Source: Candidatus Onthenecus intestinigallinarum (GTDB lineage: Bacteria > Bacillota > Clostridia > Christensenellales > Aristaeellaceae). From it: a DNA stretch of 44,152 nucleotides. A model generated the notes under the pieces. The model saw only the letters and a program-made list of their open reading frames with translations. It was not told the DNA's origin and ran no database searches. Shown one piece after another: positions 25,503-34,042 of the stretch; within the stretch, counting starts at the first letter, position 1; each line of letters opens with the position of its first letter. The stretch spans positions 1 through 44,152 of the forward strand of contig DVFJ01000026.1 of the NCBI GenBank assembly GCA_018713325.1, read 5' to 3'. Position numbers and translations under genes: made by a program.

Positions 25503-27869
25503 TTAGGCGCAGATCAGCCACAGCTCGGACACGGCGGTGGGATACAGGGTGTCATAGGCCTGCCAGGTGAGGGTCACCGCGCCGTCCGGGCCGACGGGCG
25601 CGGGCAGGTCGTAGCCGTAGACCGGCTCGCCGGGGCCGACCTCGTCGCGGCGCACGGCGTCGTGGATGAGGCGGCCGTCGGCGTAGAGCGCGACCTCGAG
25701 CCGCTCGCGCGTCTGGCCGATCATGTCGGGGTAGGTCACCCGCAGGCGGTAGCGCGCGCCGGGCTCCAGGCCGTCCACGCGCACCGTCAGCGGCGTGCCG
25801 TAGATCGTGCGCGCGCGGTGCACCCAGCGCATGGGGATGGGGAACTCGCCCGCCCAGCCGCGCCCGGCGTAGAAGCGCATCATCAGGCCGTACAGGTCGT
25901 GGAACAGGTGCGGCGAGCGGAGCATGCCGGGGTCCTGCTCATAGGGCTTGCCGGGCACGACGCAGCGCTGGAAGTCGTCCAGGTCGCCCAGGTTGACGTA
26001 GCGCCCGCCCGGGCCGGGGTCGGTGCGGTGCAGCAGCGCGCGGATGGCCTCCAGCTTCTCCTCCTCGCCGGGCAGCCGCAGGATGCGCCCAAAGTGGCAG
26101 GTGTAGAACTGCATGTCGTTGAGCGGCGTGTCCAGCGTGTCCAGCCACGCGCCGCGGATCCACGCCTGCGCGTTATGCATGGAGGTGCTCTGCTGCATGC
26201 GGCAGCCGGGCGTCTCGTACAGCTTCTGGCCCAGCTCCTGCAGCCGGAAGCGCAGGTCCTCCGCCACGGGCTCGTTGAAGGTGCGGTTGAAGATCGCCCA
26301 TGCCGCGCGCACGGCCGCGTCCGCGCCGGTCTGGGGCGCGCGGCGCAGCGCCTCCAGCGCCTCCCGCTCCAGGCGCGCGTCGCTCAGGAAGCGGCGGCGG
26401 GCATAGGCGTCCAGCATCGCGCGCTGGTAGAGCATCCGGTAGCGGTAGTTGTCCCGCACCTGCGGGCGCAGGGCCGCGTCCAGGCGCTCAAAGCGGGCGA
26501 AGACCTGCTCGATGGCCCCGTTGTCCGCCAGGCGGCCCTTCCAGTTGTCCTCCAATGCAAAGATCAGGTCCGTCAGCTCGTCCACGTGCTCGGGATCGAT
26601 CAGCAGGCGCACGTAGTCGCGCACGAGGCCCTGCGCGTCGCGGTCCGGGTCCACGTCCTGGTCGGTCCACAGGAACTTGTTCACGTCGTCGTGGATGCCC
26701 TCGCTGTAGGTCAGCGAGCCGATGCAGTAGGGCGCGTGCAGGTTGTGGATGGCCTTCATCGCGCGCGGGCGGGGGCAGCAGCTCTCGCGGCCGTGCACGA
26801 TGGCCAGCGGGCCGTCCCACAGCGGCACCTCAAACTGGCAGGAGGCCGTGTGCGTGATGTCGGGGTAGTGGCGGATGCGCGTGCGGTACTTTTCGGGCAG
26901 GCGCGCGGCCATCTCGGGCAGGGTGTCGCGCACCCAGGGCGCGTAGCACACGCCGTAGAGCCAGTCGGGCTCGCGGCTGACCTCGCGGTAGAAGGCGTCG
27001 TACCAGTCCGCCTCGGGCGCGAAGGACTGGGGCGCGACGTAGACCTTCGCCTGCGGATGGAAGCGGTGCGCGACGGCCATCATGCGGCCCGCGACCTGGA
27101 AGAACTGCCGGGGCTGCAGCTCGCCGGGATCGCCCGCGGGGATGAGGATCGCGTCCAGGAACGGGATCGCGCCGAAGACCTGCTCGCGCTCCTCCATCTC
27201 CGCGCGGAAGGTCTCGGGGTCGGCGTAGTCCCGTGCCATGTTGGGATACCACAGCCACACATCCAGGCCATAGCCGTGGATCACGCGGGACAGGTCGACC
27301 ATCATCTGCAGGGGATGGGTCTTGAACAGCGGCGAGAAGAGGCGGTCGTCCGTGCGCGGGGGCAGGATCTCGATGGCGTTGACGCCAAAGAGCGCCAGCG
27401 TGCGGATGTAGTCGTCAAAGTCCTGCAGCGTCCAGTTGGGGCAGGTGTTCTGCTTGTCGCGGTAGGCCAGCTGGTGGCCGCGCAGCGGGTAGCGCGGGGT
27501 GACGGAGCCGCTCCGCAGCTCGGCGCAGGCGCGAATGACGCCCGGCAGCAGCTCGAGCTTTCGCAGCAGCGCGCCGCAGCCGTACAGGCAGCCGCGGGCG
27601 TCGGCGCCGCAGACGACGGCCCGCAGGGGTTCGGTGCCGAGCACGCACAGGCGGTATCCCTCAGGGCCGGGCGCGGGCAGCGCGCGCAGAGCGTCCTGCC
27701 AGAGGTCCAGCTCGCCTTCGGTGCCCACGGCGACGAACGCGCCGTCCGGGGCCTCAGGCGCGACGGATGGGCACAGGCCCGTGCGCGCCTGCAGCTCCTT
27801 TCGCAGAATGTCCAGCGCCAGGCGGCCCTCGCCGTCCGCGCGGGGCTGAACCAAGACCAAATTGCTCAT
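25503..27869 (-). CDS. uncharacterised glycosidase-like protein, copy 2
   Basis: Encodes 788 residues and is clearly paralogous to the neighbour downstream: RGHQLAYRDKQNT (130-142), LPPRTDD, LDVWLWYPNM, IPAGDPGELQP, IRHYPDITH, RESCCPRPRAMKAIHN, TYSEGIHDDVNKFLW and a similar C-terminal beta-rich domain. It has no signal peptide. Start ATG 27869 behind AGGAGG; the longer reading would begin in the terminator region after the binding-protein gene. The tandem suggests two activities on one imported glycan or a hetero-oligomer. The enzyme class is not known to me. Confidence 0.72.
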   Translation of the reverse strand: MSNLVLVQPRADGEGRLALDILRKELQARTGLCPSVAPEAPDGAFVAVGTEGELDLWQDALRALPAPGPEGYRLCVLGTEPLRAVVCGADARGCLYGCGALLRKLELLPGVIRACAELRSGSVTPRYPLRGHQLAYRDKQNTCPNWTLQDFDDYIRTLALFGVNAIEILPPRTDDRLFSPLFKTHPLQMMVDLSRVIHGYGLDVWLWYPNMARDYADPETFRAEMEEREQVFGAIPFLDAILIPAGDPGELQPRQFFQVAGRMMAVAHRFHPQAKVYVAPQSFAPEADWYDAFYREVSREPDWLYGVCYAPWVRDTLPEMAARLPEKYRTRIRHYPDITHTASCQFEVPLWDGPLAIVHGRESCCPRPRAMKAIHNLHAPYCIGSLTYSEGIHDDVNKFLWTDQDVDPDRDAQGLVRDYVRLLIDPEHVDELTDLIFALEDNWKGRLADNGAIEQVFARFERLDAALRPQVRDNYRYRMLYQRAMLDAYARRRFLSDARLEREALEALRRAPQTGADAAVRAAWAIFNRTFNEPVAEDLRFRLQELGQKLYETPGCRMQQSTSMHNAQAWIRGAWLDTLDTPLNDMQFYTCHFGRILRLPGEEEKLEAIRALLHRTDPGPGGRYVNLGDLDDFQRCVVPGKPYEQDPGMLRSPHLFHDLYGLMMRFYAGRGWAGEFPIPMRWVHRARTIYGTPLTVRVDGLEPGARYRLRVTYPDMIGQTRERLEVALYADGRLIHDAVRRDEVGPGEPVYGYDLPAPVGPDGAVTLTWQAYDTLYPTAVSELWLICA

Positions 27870-27934
27870 CGTGACCTCCTTGATCGGCGGGCCCGCCGCC
27901 GTCCTCCATGAAGGGGCGTCCTTCGTCGGTGGGG

Positions 27935-27967
27935 ATAAAAAACGGGGAAACGGCACGCCGTTTCCCC
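27935..27967 (-). terminator. terminator or attenuating hairpin after the binding-protein gene
   Basis: Perfect 10-bp stem (27944-27953 with 27958-27967, loop of four) followed on the minus strand by a T-rich run (27942-27936). No promoter is visible in the about 75 bp before the next gene, so partial read-through is likely; this would make the binding protein the more abundant product. Confidence 0.75.
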
Positions 27968-28088
27968 TGCCGCAATGGCGCGGCGTCTCTTTTGCGCATC
28001 AGCGCGCGGGGCGCATCCGGCTTTGCAGGCCGGAGCCGGGGGCGAAACGGGGTGGGATGGCGGGCCCGCCTCGCCCGAAGCGCTGCGA

Positions 28089-29666
28089 TCAGCGCTTGTA
28101 GGCGGTGTTGTACAGCTCCTCGAGGCGCTCGCTGCCGGCGTCCAGCTGCTCCTGGACGAAGTCGTCCCACTCGTCCATGCTGCGGGTGCCGGTGATGAAC
28201 GCGTCGATGTTGCTGTCAAACTGCGTCTGCAGCTCCATCGTCAGCTCGGTGACCTCTTCCTGCTCCTCAAGGGTGAAGGCGGGGGTCATGTACTTGTAGT
28301 CGATGAGGCCCTCCTCGGTCCAGCCGCGGATGATGTCGCCCTGCTCGAAGAACAGGTCGCCGTAGATCTGGCGGTAGATGCCCTCGTCGATGTACAGCGC
28401 CATGCCCCAGATGCCCGTGCCGATGACGGAGTTGATGGCGGCGTACTGGTCGGCGGCGCCGGCGGTGGCCTCCATGATCTCGTCGACGATCATCGGGTTG
28501 CCGTTCTCGTCGATGTAGTAGCTCTCGCCCTCGACGCCGAAGTTCATGACGCGGGCGCCCTCGTCGGTGTACATCCAGTCAAAGAGCGCGAGCACGCGGT
28601 CCAGGGCCGGGCAGTCCTTGCTGATGGCCACGCCGTCGGACCAGTCCAGCTCATAGCGCAGGGTGCGGGTGGGCGTGTAGTCGTTGGCCAGCGGGGCGAG
28701 CAGCTCGAAGTACCAGTCGTCGTTGCCCGCGGAGGTGAAGGCCGGCTCAAAGATACGGGAGATGAAGGAGTTGTTGTCGTTGTAGTAGACGACCTTGCCG
28801 GTGGAGATCTTCTCCCAGAGGTTGTTGGCGTCGTTGCTGGCGTAGTCGGGGTCGACCAGGCCGTCCTGCCAGGCGTTGGCCAGGTACTGCACGACGCTGC
28901 GGAAGCTCTCCTGGGTCGGGCCGTAGGTCCAGGTGTCGGTCTCCGGCTCGAGGTAGATGCCGATGGTGTCAAAGGTGCCGAAGCCGCCGGAGCCCATGCC
29001 GTAGGCCAGGCAGGCGAGGATGCGCTGCGCGCCGGCGCGGCTGCTGAAGAAGTAGACGTCAGGATGCGCTTCCTTGATGGCGAGCATCACGTCGTACAGC
29101 TCCGCCCAAGAGGTGGGGCGCTCCAGGCCCAGCTCGTCGAGCAGGTCGCCGCGGATGGCGCTGATGGGCGCGATGTCGACGCGGTCATACTCCATCTTGC
29201 GCAGGATGTACATCGCGTCCTTGCCCTCGCTGTTCTGGGACATGAAGGACTTGGTCGCCTCGTAACGGGTGGGGTTGTTCTCGTCGAAGGCCAGGCCGAA
29301 GTAGTTGGGCAGCTGGTCGGCGTAGTCCATCAGGTTGACCAGCATGTACTCCAGGTCGAACGCGCCGATGTTGGCGGTCGTCACGCCGTAGGTGACGTCG
29401 GCGATGTCGTTCGTCGCAAAGGAGGTGGACAGCTTGGTGCTAAAGTCGCTGCCGGGGATGGCCATGATCTGGATGTCCAGGCCGAAGTGTTCCTTGATGT
29501 AGTTCAGGACGATGGTGTCCTGCAGCAGCGTCTGGTTGGCGTTCTCGTTCATCATGAACGTGACGGTCACCAGGTCGTCCTCGGCGTAGGTCTCGGCCAT
29601 CGATGCGACGGGCATCACGGTGACGGCCAAGAGCAGGGCCAGAAATAGCGCGGTCAGTTTCTTCAT
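28089..29666 (-). CDS. extracellular solute-binding protein, LplA/family-1 type
   Basis: Encodes 525 residues. A Sec signal peptide of about 24 residues ends VASMA/ET with no lipobox Cys. The mature chain has the pattern of the large binding proteins paired with LplB/LplC permeases (KEHFGLDIQ near 57, PTSWAELYDVMLAIKEAHPD, AVSK-like DGVAISKDCPALDRVLALFDWMYTDEGARVMNFGVEGESY). It captures an oligosaccharide for the two permeases encoded upstream. No ATPase is encoded here, as is usual for this type, which uses a shared MsmX-like ATPase elsewhere. Start ATG 29666 behind AGAAAGGAAG. Confidence 0.9.
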   Translation of the reverse strand: MKKLTALFLALLLAVTVMPVASMAETYAEDDLVTVTFMMNENANQTLLQDTIVLNYIKEHFGLDIQIMAIPGSDFSTKLSTSFATNDIADVTYGVTTANIGAFDLEYMLVNLMDYADQLPNYFGLAFDENNPTRYEATKSFMSQNSEGKDAMYILRKMEYDRVDIAPISAIRGDLLDELGLERPTSWAELYDVMLAIKEAHPDVYFFSSRAGAQRILACLAYGMGSGGFGTFDTIGIYLEPETDTWTYGPTQESFRSVVQYLANAWQDGLVDPDYASNDANNLWEKISTGKVVYYNDNNSFISRIFEPAFTSAGNDDWYFELLAPLANDYTPTRTLRYELDWSDGVAISKDCPALDRVLALFDWMYTDEGARVMNFGVEGESYYIDENGNPMIVDEIMEATAGAADQYAAINSVIGTGIWGMALYIDEGIYRQIYGDLFFEQGDIIRGWTEEGLIDYKYMTPAFTLEEQEEVTELTMELQTQFDSNIDAFITGTRSMDEWDDFVQEQLDAGSERLEELYNTAYKR

Positions 29667-29777
29667 GATACGTTGACTTCCTTTCTGAGTTTTTTAACGA
29701 AACGGATCCGTCCCGCATGCGCTCCGGCCATCCCGCCAGAGCGCCGCGGCGCGGGCCTCCGCTTTGCTAACGATGGG

Positions 29778-30674
29778 TCATCCCTTGAGCGAGCCGACCA
29801 TGATGCCCTTGGTGAAGTACTTCTGCACGAAGGGATACACGCACAGGATGGGCGCGATGGTCACAAAGATCGCGGCGTACTTGATGCCTTGGGTCATGAA
29901 GGCGGTGTCCGTCGTCGCGTTGTCGGAGACGGTGCCGCTGATGACGATGTTGCGCAGAATCAGCTGTACGGGATAGAGCTCCTTGTGGTCCAGGTACAGC
30001 AGCGCGGGCATGTAGGCGTTCCAGTGGGAGACGGCGTAGAACAGGAACATCGTGGCGATGACCGGCGAGGAGATGGGCAGGATGATCTGTGCGAAGATGC
30101 GCAGGTCGCTGGCGCCGTCGACGTAGGCGGACTGGTAGAGCTCCTCGGGGATGTTCTGGAAGAACGTGCGCATGATGACCATGTAGTACACGTTGATCGC
30201 CGTCGGCAGCAGGATGGCCCAGACCGTGTTTTTGATGCCGAGCTGGAACACGATCATGAAGTTGGCCACGATGCCCACGTTGAACAGCATCGTGAACACG
30301 ACGAAGAAGTTGAAGAACTTGCGGCCGTAGAAGTTGGGCCGGGAGAGGGGATAGGCGCACAGCGCGGTCATGGCCACGTCGATGAGCACGCCGAAGAACG
30401 TGTAGCGGATCGTGTTGTAGTAGGCGCGGGGGATCTCGCTGCCGCCCAGCAGCGCCTCATAGCACTTGAAGTTGATGCCGCTGGGGATGAAGGTGATTTC
30501 GCCGCGCAGCACCAGGTTTGCATCGCTGACCGACACGGCCAGCATGTGCACCAGCGGAAGGAGGATCAGCAGCAGCAGCACGACCAGGAAGAAGCCGTTC
30601 ACCAGGCCGAACACCCGGTCGCCCGTGCTGAGGCGCACCTTGCTGGAGCGGGTGTGTTTCATGACGCCGTCCAT
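29778..30674 (-). CDS. sugar ABC transporter permease, LplC/CarB type
   Basis: Encodes 298 residues with six membrane helices. MalG-like marks: the EAA loop NIPEELYQSAYVDGASDLRIFAQIILPISSPVIATM and the C-terminal KYFTKGIMVGSLKG, standard for LplC. Start ATG 30674 (MDGVMKH) with AAAGGACGAG upstream. It pairs with the permease upstream to form the channel. The gap to the binding-protein gene holds G/C-rich palindromes that may be processing hairpins. Confidence 0.9.
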   Translation of the reverse strand: MDGVMKHTRSSKVRLSTGDRVFGLVNGFFLVVLLLLILLPLVHMLAVSVSDANLVLRGEITFIPSGINFKCYEALLGGSEIPRAYYNTIRYTFFGVLIDVAMTALCAYPLSRPNFYGRKFFNFFVVFTMLFNVGIVANFMIVFQLGIKNTVWAILLPTAINVYYMVIMRTFFQNIPEELYQSAYVDGASDLRIFAQIILPISSPVIATMFLFYAVSHWNAYMPALLYLDHKELYPVQLILRNIVISGTVSDNATTDTAFMTQGIKYAAIFVTIAPILCVYPFVQKYFTKGIMVGSLKG

Positions 30675-30705
30675 CGCACTCGTCCTTTCTTCAATGTCAG
30701 CCCGC

Positions 30706-31632
30706 TTACCACAGGCTCGTAGAGCCCACCTTCTGGGCGATCTTGTTTGCGCCGGAGACCAGCACCAGCGAGAGCACCGCCTGGAACAGGCTGATCGCCG
30801 CGCCGTAGCTGTAGTCAGCCTGGATGATGGTGCGCCTGTACAGGTAGGTGGAGATGACGTCGGCCGTCTCGTAGGTGGAGCCGGTGTAGAGCAGCAGGAT
30901 CTTCTCATAGCCGATGTCCATCATGCGCCCGACCGTCAGCAGGAACTGGATGGCGATGACCGAGGCGATGCTGGGCAGGGACACGTGCAGCGTCTGCTGC
31001 ACGCGGCTGGCGCCGTCGATCTCGGCGGCCTCGTACAGGCCGGGGTCGATGCCGGTCAGCGCCGCCAGGTAGATGATGCTGCCCCAGCCCACGTGCTGCC
31101 AGATGTCGGAGATGATGTAGATGCTGCGGAACGCGCCCGCGTCCGTCAGCAGCGCGTAGGACTTGCCCGTCAGCGTCCGAAGCATCATGGTGATCAGGCC
31201 GTCCGAGGACAGGAACGTCGTGATCAGGCCGCACACGGCGACGGTAGAGATGAAGTAGGGCATGTAGCTGACCGTCTGCACCAGCTTCTTGAAGCGCTGC
31301 ATGCGCACCTCGTTGATCATCAGCGCCAGGATGATGGCCGCCGGGAACGAGAAGATCAGTCCATACAGGTTGAGCAGGACCGTGTTGCGCACCAGCTTCC
31401 AGAAGTAGGCGTCCGTCAGGAACTTTTCAAAGTGCTTCAGCCCCACCCAGTCGCTGCCCCACAGGCCGCGGGTCGCCTTGAAGTTCTTGAACGCGATCGT
31501 CAGCCACATCATCGCCCCGTATTTGAAGACGACGAAGTAGATCATTGGCAGTAGGAACAGCAGGTACAGGTATCTGCTTCTGGAGATCTGCTTGAGAATC
31601 TGTCTCCTGGGATTGCGAACGGTCGCTAGCAT
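30706..31632 (-). CDS. sugar ABC transporter permease, LplB type
   Basis: Encodes 308 residues, six helices. LplB marks: YLYLLFLLPMIYFVVFKYGAMMW at the N terminus, GLKHFEKFL, and the EAA loop PGLYEAAEIDGASRVQQTLHVSLPSIASVI. Start ATG 31632 behind GGAGGTGG; an alternative Met 48 bp upstream lacks a site. It is the first gene of the long minus-strand operon LplB-LplC-binding protein-two glycosidase-like-IclR-kinase-isomerase-mutarotase. Confidence 0.9.
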   Translation of the reverse strand: MLATVRNPRRQILKQISRSRYLYLLFLLPMIYFVVFKYGAMMWLTIAFKNFKATRGLWGSDWVGLKHFEKFLTDAYFWKLVRNTVLLNLYGLIFSFPAAIILALMINEVRMQRFKKLVQTVSYMPYFISTVAVCGLITTFLSSDGLITMMLRTLTGKSYALLTDAGAFRSIYIISDIWQHVGWGSIIYLAALTGIDPGLYEAAEIDGASRVQQTLHVSLPSIASVIAIQFLLTVGRMMDIGYEKILLLYTGSTYETADVISTYLYRRTIIQADYSYGAAISLFQAVLSLVLVSGANKIAQKVGSTSLW

Positions 31633-31671
31633 GGGGAAAACCACCTCCGGCGAGTTCCTGGGTTCTGGGTT

Positions 31672-31707
31672 GTTCAACAATGATGTACGCGGTTCTTTTA
31701 TAAAAAC
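31672..31707. promoter_or_regulatory. left copy of a repeated operator-like element
   Basis: A 36-bp stretch beginning GTTCAAC and ending AAAAAC matches the stretch at 31871-31906 at 25 of 36 positions. It covers the start point of the importer promoter. Confidence 0.55.
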
Positions 31708-31736
31708 AGCATACCATCACCCCGGCAAATTGTCAA
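31708..31736 (-). promoter_or_regulatory. promoter of the carbohydrate-locus operon
   Basis: On the minus strand TTGACA (31736-31731), 17 bp, TATGCT (31713-31708). The predicted start point near 31701 falls inside the left copy of the direct repeat described for 31672-31707. Confidence 0.75.
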
Positions 31737-31834
31737 GAACCTTTTTGAAAATGTTATCAAAATTTGCGCCGCATCCAATTCTTCTATGTATTATATGTAC
31801 TTTATGAAATACTCCGGTATTTTCAGGAGATGTA

Positions 31835-31864
31835 TTGACAATCCCCTCCAGCGCGCGTTATACT
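31835..31864 (+). promoter_or_regulatory. promoter of the aldolase gene
   Basis: TTGACA (31835-31840), 18 bp, TATACT (31859-31864). It rules out starts before about 31871 for the aldolase gene. Confidence 0.8.
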
Positions 31865-31870
31865 GAATGT

Positions 31871-31906
31871 GTTCAACTATGGTATACGTTGTTTTGTACA
31901 CAAAAC
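31871..31906. promoter_or_regulatory. right copy of the operator-like element, ending in a perfect palindrome
   Basis: This begins GTTCAAC at the aldolase start point and ends in GTTTTGT-AC-ACAAAAC (31891-31906), a perfect 7+2+7 palindrome. Its position at +1 to +36 suits a repressor site. Confidence 0.6.
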
Positions 31907-31950
31907 GTTCAGATGTTATCGACCAATCTATCGTTTTAGAGGTGATCGTC

Positions 31951-32874
31951 GTGGAATTCGCCCGTCCCACAAGAGAACTGTGGCCCGTCATGCTCACTCC
32001 GTTCACGTCCAGCGGCGACGTGGACTATGATGCGCTCGCCCGCATGGTAGACTGGTATGAGGAAAACGGCTCCACCGGGTTGTTTGCCATCTGCCAGTCC
32101 AGCGAGGTGTTCTACCTCAGCCTGCAGGAGCGCGTGCGCATCGCGGCCTTCCTGAAGAAACGCGCGCATGTGCCCGTCATCGCGTCGGGCCACGTCTCCT
32201 ATGCGCTGGAAGACCAGATCGACGAGCTGCGCCGCGTGAGCGATACCGGCGTGGATGCCGTCATCCTCATCACCAACCGTCTGGCCGAAGAGCACGCCGC
32301 GCCCGAAGTGTGGATGGACCACCTGCACCAGGTCACGGATGCGCTCGACCCCGCCATGCCGCTGGGCTTCTATGAGTGCCCCTATCCCTACAAGCGCCTG
32401 CTCTCGCTGGACGAGCTGCGCCAGGTCGCAGCCGACCCGCGCTACCGCTTCCTGAAGGATACCTGCTGCGACCTTTCGCTGATCCAAAAGCGCCTGCAGG
32501 TGCTCGCGGACAGCTCCCTGGGCCTGTACAACGCCAACACCGCCACGCTGCTCTCGTCCCTGCGCGCAGGAGCGGCGGGCTTCTCCGGCGTCATGGCCAA
32601 CTTCCATCCGGAGCTGTATGCGTGGCTGCTGCGCCACTTTGAAGAGCAGCCCGAAAAGGCCGAGACGCTGCAGAGCATCCTGACCATGGCCTCGCTCATC
32701 GAGATGCACCACTACCCCGTGTGCGCCAAGTATGCCATGCAGCGCGCGGGCGTGCCCATCGACCTGTATTCGCGCACGCGCAACCATCATGAGCTGACCC
32801 CGCTGGTCTGCGACGAGGTCGACCAGCTCGCCCGGCTGACCGCCTACGTCAAGGACACCCTCCTTCGGGATTGA
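31951..32874 (+). CDS. DapA/NanA-family aldolase
   Basis: Encodes 307 residues from GTG 31951 (GAGGTGAT upstream). It has the class I aldolase barrel of dihydrodipicolinate synthase and N-acetylneuraminate lyase: GSTGLF (40-45), GFYECPYPY with Tyr141, and RFLKDTCC with the Schiff-base Lys169, all at the usual spacing. The motifs depart from true DapA (GTTGE), so a catabolic keto-acid aldolase is more likely. It is divergent from the importer operon and shares an operator-like repeat with it. The upstream ATG at 31867 lies at the promoter and cannot be the start. Confidence 0.85.
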   Translation: MEFARPTRELWPVMLTPFTSSGDVDYDALARMVDWYEENGSTGLFAICQSSEVFYLSLQERVRIAAFLKKRAHVPVIASGHVSYALEDQIDELRRVSDTGVDAVILITNRLAEEHAAPEVWMDHLHQVTDALDPAMPLGFYECPYPYKRLLSLDELRQVAADPRYRFLKDTCCDLSLIQKRLQVLADSSLGLYNANTATLLSSLRAGAAGFSGVMANFHPELYAWLLRHFEEQPEKAETLQSILTMASLIEMHHYPVCAKYAMQRAGVPIDLYSRTRNHHELTPLVCDEVDQLARLTAYVKDTLLRD

Positions 32875-32887
32875 TAGCCCCCCCCGC

Positions 32888-32932
32888 GCGGCCCCGCCCC
32901 CGGTTTTCCGGAGCGGGGCCGCTTTGCTTTTT
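32888..32932 (+). terminator. terminator of the aldolase gene
   Basis: GCGGCCCCGC (32888-32897) pairs perfectly with GCGGGGCCGC (32913-32922), with an inner CCGG-TTTT-CCGG, followed by TTTGCTTTTT. Confidence 0.85.
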
Positions 32933-32942
32933 CCAGCGCAAC

Positions 32943-32970
32943 ACGCGTCCGCGCCCACCCGAATAGGATA
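32943..32970 (+). promoter_or_regulatory. possible sporulation sigma-K-like promoter
   Basis: AC (32943-32944), 17 bp, AATAGGATA (32962-32970), one mismatch from CATANNNTA. No sigma-A promoter is visible. The motif is short and may be chance. Confidence 0.25.
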
Positions 32971-33004
32971 AAGGGAGAAATCCATTTGAAAGGCGGGAAA
33001 AGCC

Positions 33005-34030
33005 GTGTTGCACTGCCGCTATGGCCGCTGCTGTCTGCGCCCCTGGACACAGGCGCCGGCGTGTTGCCCTCGCGCGGACGAATCAGGCCGCATGCACGTC
33101 ACCTGTACATCCGGCGCGGGCTTCCGTGGTCCCGCAGGGCCCGCCGGCCCTGCCGGCCGCACCGGTTCCACCGGCCCCACCGGTCCCGCAGGCTCCGCCG
33201 GCCCCGTCGGCCCCACCGGACCCACCGGCCCCACCGGTCCCACCGGTCCCACCGGTCCCACCGGTCCCGCCGGGCCTGCAGGCTCCGTCACGGGCGCAAC
33301 AGGCCCCACTGGCTCTGCCGGACCTACCGGCCCCACTGGCTCTGCCGGGCCCACCGGTCCCACCGGCTCTGCCGGACCTACCGGTCCCACCGGCTCTGCC
33401 GGACCTGCCGGTCCCACCGGCTCTGCCGGACCCACTGGCCCCACCGGCCCTACCGGTCCCGCCGGTCCCACCGGTCTCACTGGTCCCACCGGACCTACCG
33501 GTCCCACCGGTCTCACTGGTCCCACCGGTCTCACTGGTCCCACCGGGCCTACCGGTCCCACCGGCCCCGCAGGCGCCGACGGGCTCGCGGGCGAAACCGG
33601 GCCTACCGGTCCGGAGGGGGCGGTGCCCGATGACGTCTTTGCCTCGTTTGCCAACACGCAGTATACGCTATCGCCCGGCAGCCTGATCACGATGTATCCC
33701 GACGTAACCGACCCGACCGGCCATATCGTCCCCCAGGATCTGGAGCGCATCGCATTGCAGCCGGGATATTATCTGGTGTCCTACAGGGTGTCCGGCCTGT
33801 TCCGCACGCCCAACTACATGCAGGTGACGCCCTACTACAACGACGTTCCTCATCTGACGTTCGGCATCTACTTTGCGACCAATGCGAATGGCTCCAGCGC
33901 GTACGGCTCGGCGTTTCTCATCCTGTACGCGCCCGCTGCGACGGTATTCTTCCTGTCCTATTCGGGTTCGGGATCCGCCGTCGAGGCCGACATCAACCTG
34001 ACGATTGTGAAGCTGCGGCGCACAACGTGA
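33005..34030 (+). CDS. collagen-like surface protein with BclA-like C-terminal domain
   Basis: Encodes 341 residues. Residues 1-38 are Cys-rich (Cys 4, 9, 10, 20, 21, 34); residues 39-206 are about 55 Gly-X-Y triplets, mostly GPT, GPA and GSA, with one break near GSVTGATG; residues 208-341 form a globular domain ([49 protein letters not shown]) like the trimerising jelly-roll of exosporium BclA. Such proteins form hair-like filaments on spores or cell surfaces. The start is uncertain: GTG 33005 has a weak AAAGGCGGG site, and ATG 33092 is an alternative. Other frames are open only because of the repeat. Confidence 0.82.
   Translation: MLHCRYGRCCLRPWTQAPACCPRADESGRMHVTCTSGAGFRGPAGPAGPAGRTGSTGPTGPAGSAGPVGPTGPTGPTGPTGPTGPTGPAGPAGSVTGATGPTGSAGPTGPTGSAGPTGPTGSAGPTGPTGSAGPAGPTGSAGPTGPTGPTGPAGPTGLTGPTGPTGPTGLTGPTGLTGPTGPTGPTGPAGADGLAGETGPTGPEGAVPDDVFASFANTQYTLSPGSLITMYPDVTDPTGHIVPQDLERIALQPGYYLVSYRVSGLFRTPNYMQVTPYYNDVPHLTFGIYFATNANGSSAYGSAFLILYAPAATVFFLSYSGSGSAVEADINLTIVKLRRTT
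33119..33622 (+). repeat. collagen-triplet repeat with 9-bp and 27-bp periods
   Basis: Gly-X-Y codons repeat every 9 bp. A 27-bp higher-order unit (GPTGPTGSA) recurs about five times near 33310-33430, and GLTGPT units near 33470-33545. Such arrays change length by slippage or recombination. Confidence 0.8.
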
Positions 34031-34042
34031 GCACAGACGGAT

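Noticed and set aside
25503-27869. Naming the paralogs as alpha-glucuronidase or beta-hexosaminidase
   Set aside because: Only the general fold pattern is suggestive; the catalytic motifs of GH67 and GH20 are not convincingly seen.
31867-31950. Upstream extension of the aldolase gene to ATG 31867
   Set aside because: The ATG lies only three bases after the -10 box, before or at the transcription start.
33119-33622. CRISPR-like periodic array
   Set aside because: The period of 9 and 27 bp is explained by Gly-X-Y codons; there are no unique spacers and no cas genes.
32986-33686. Other long frames through the collagen repeat, including TTG 32986
   Set aside because: They read as simple His-Arg-Ser or Pro-Ala repeats and end without a domain; only the Gly-X-Y frame leads into the globular C-terminal domain.
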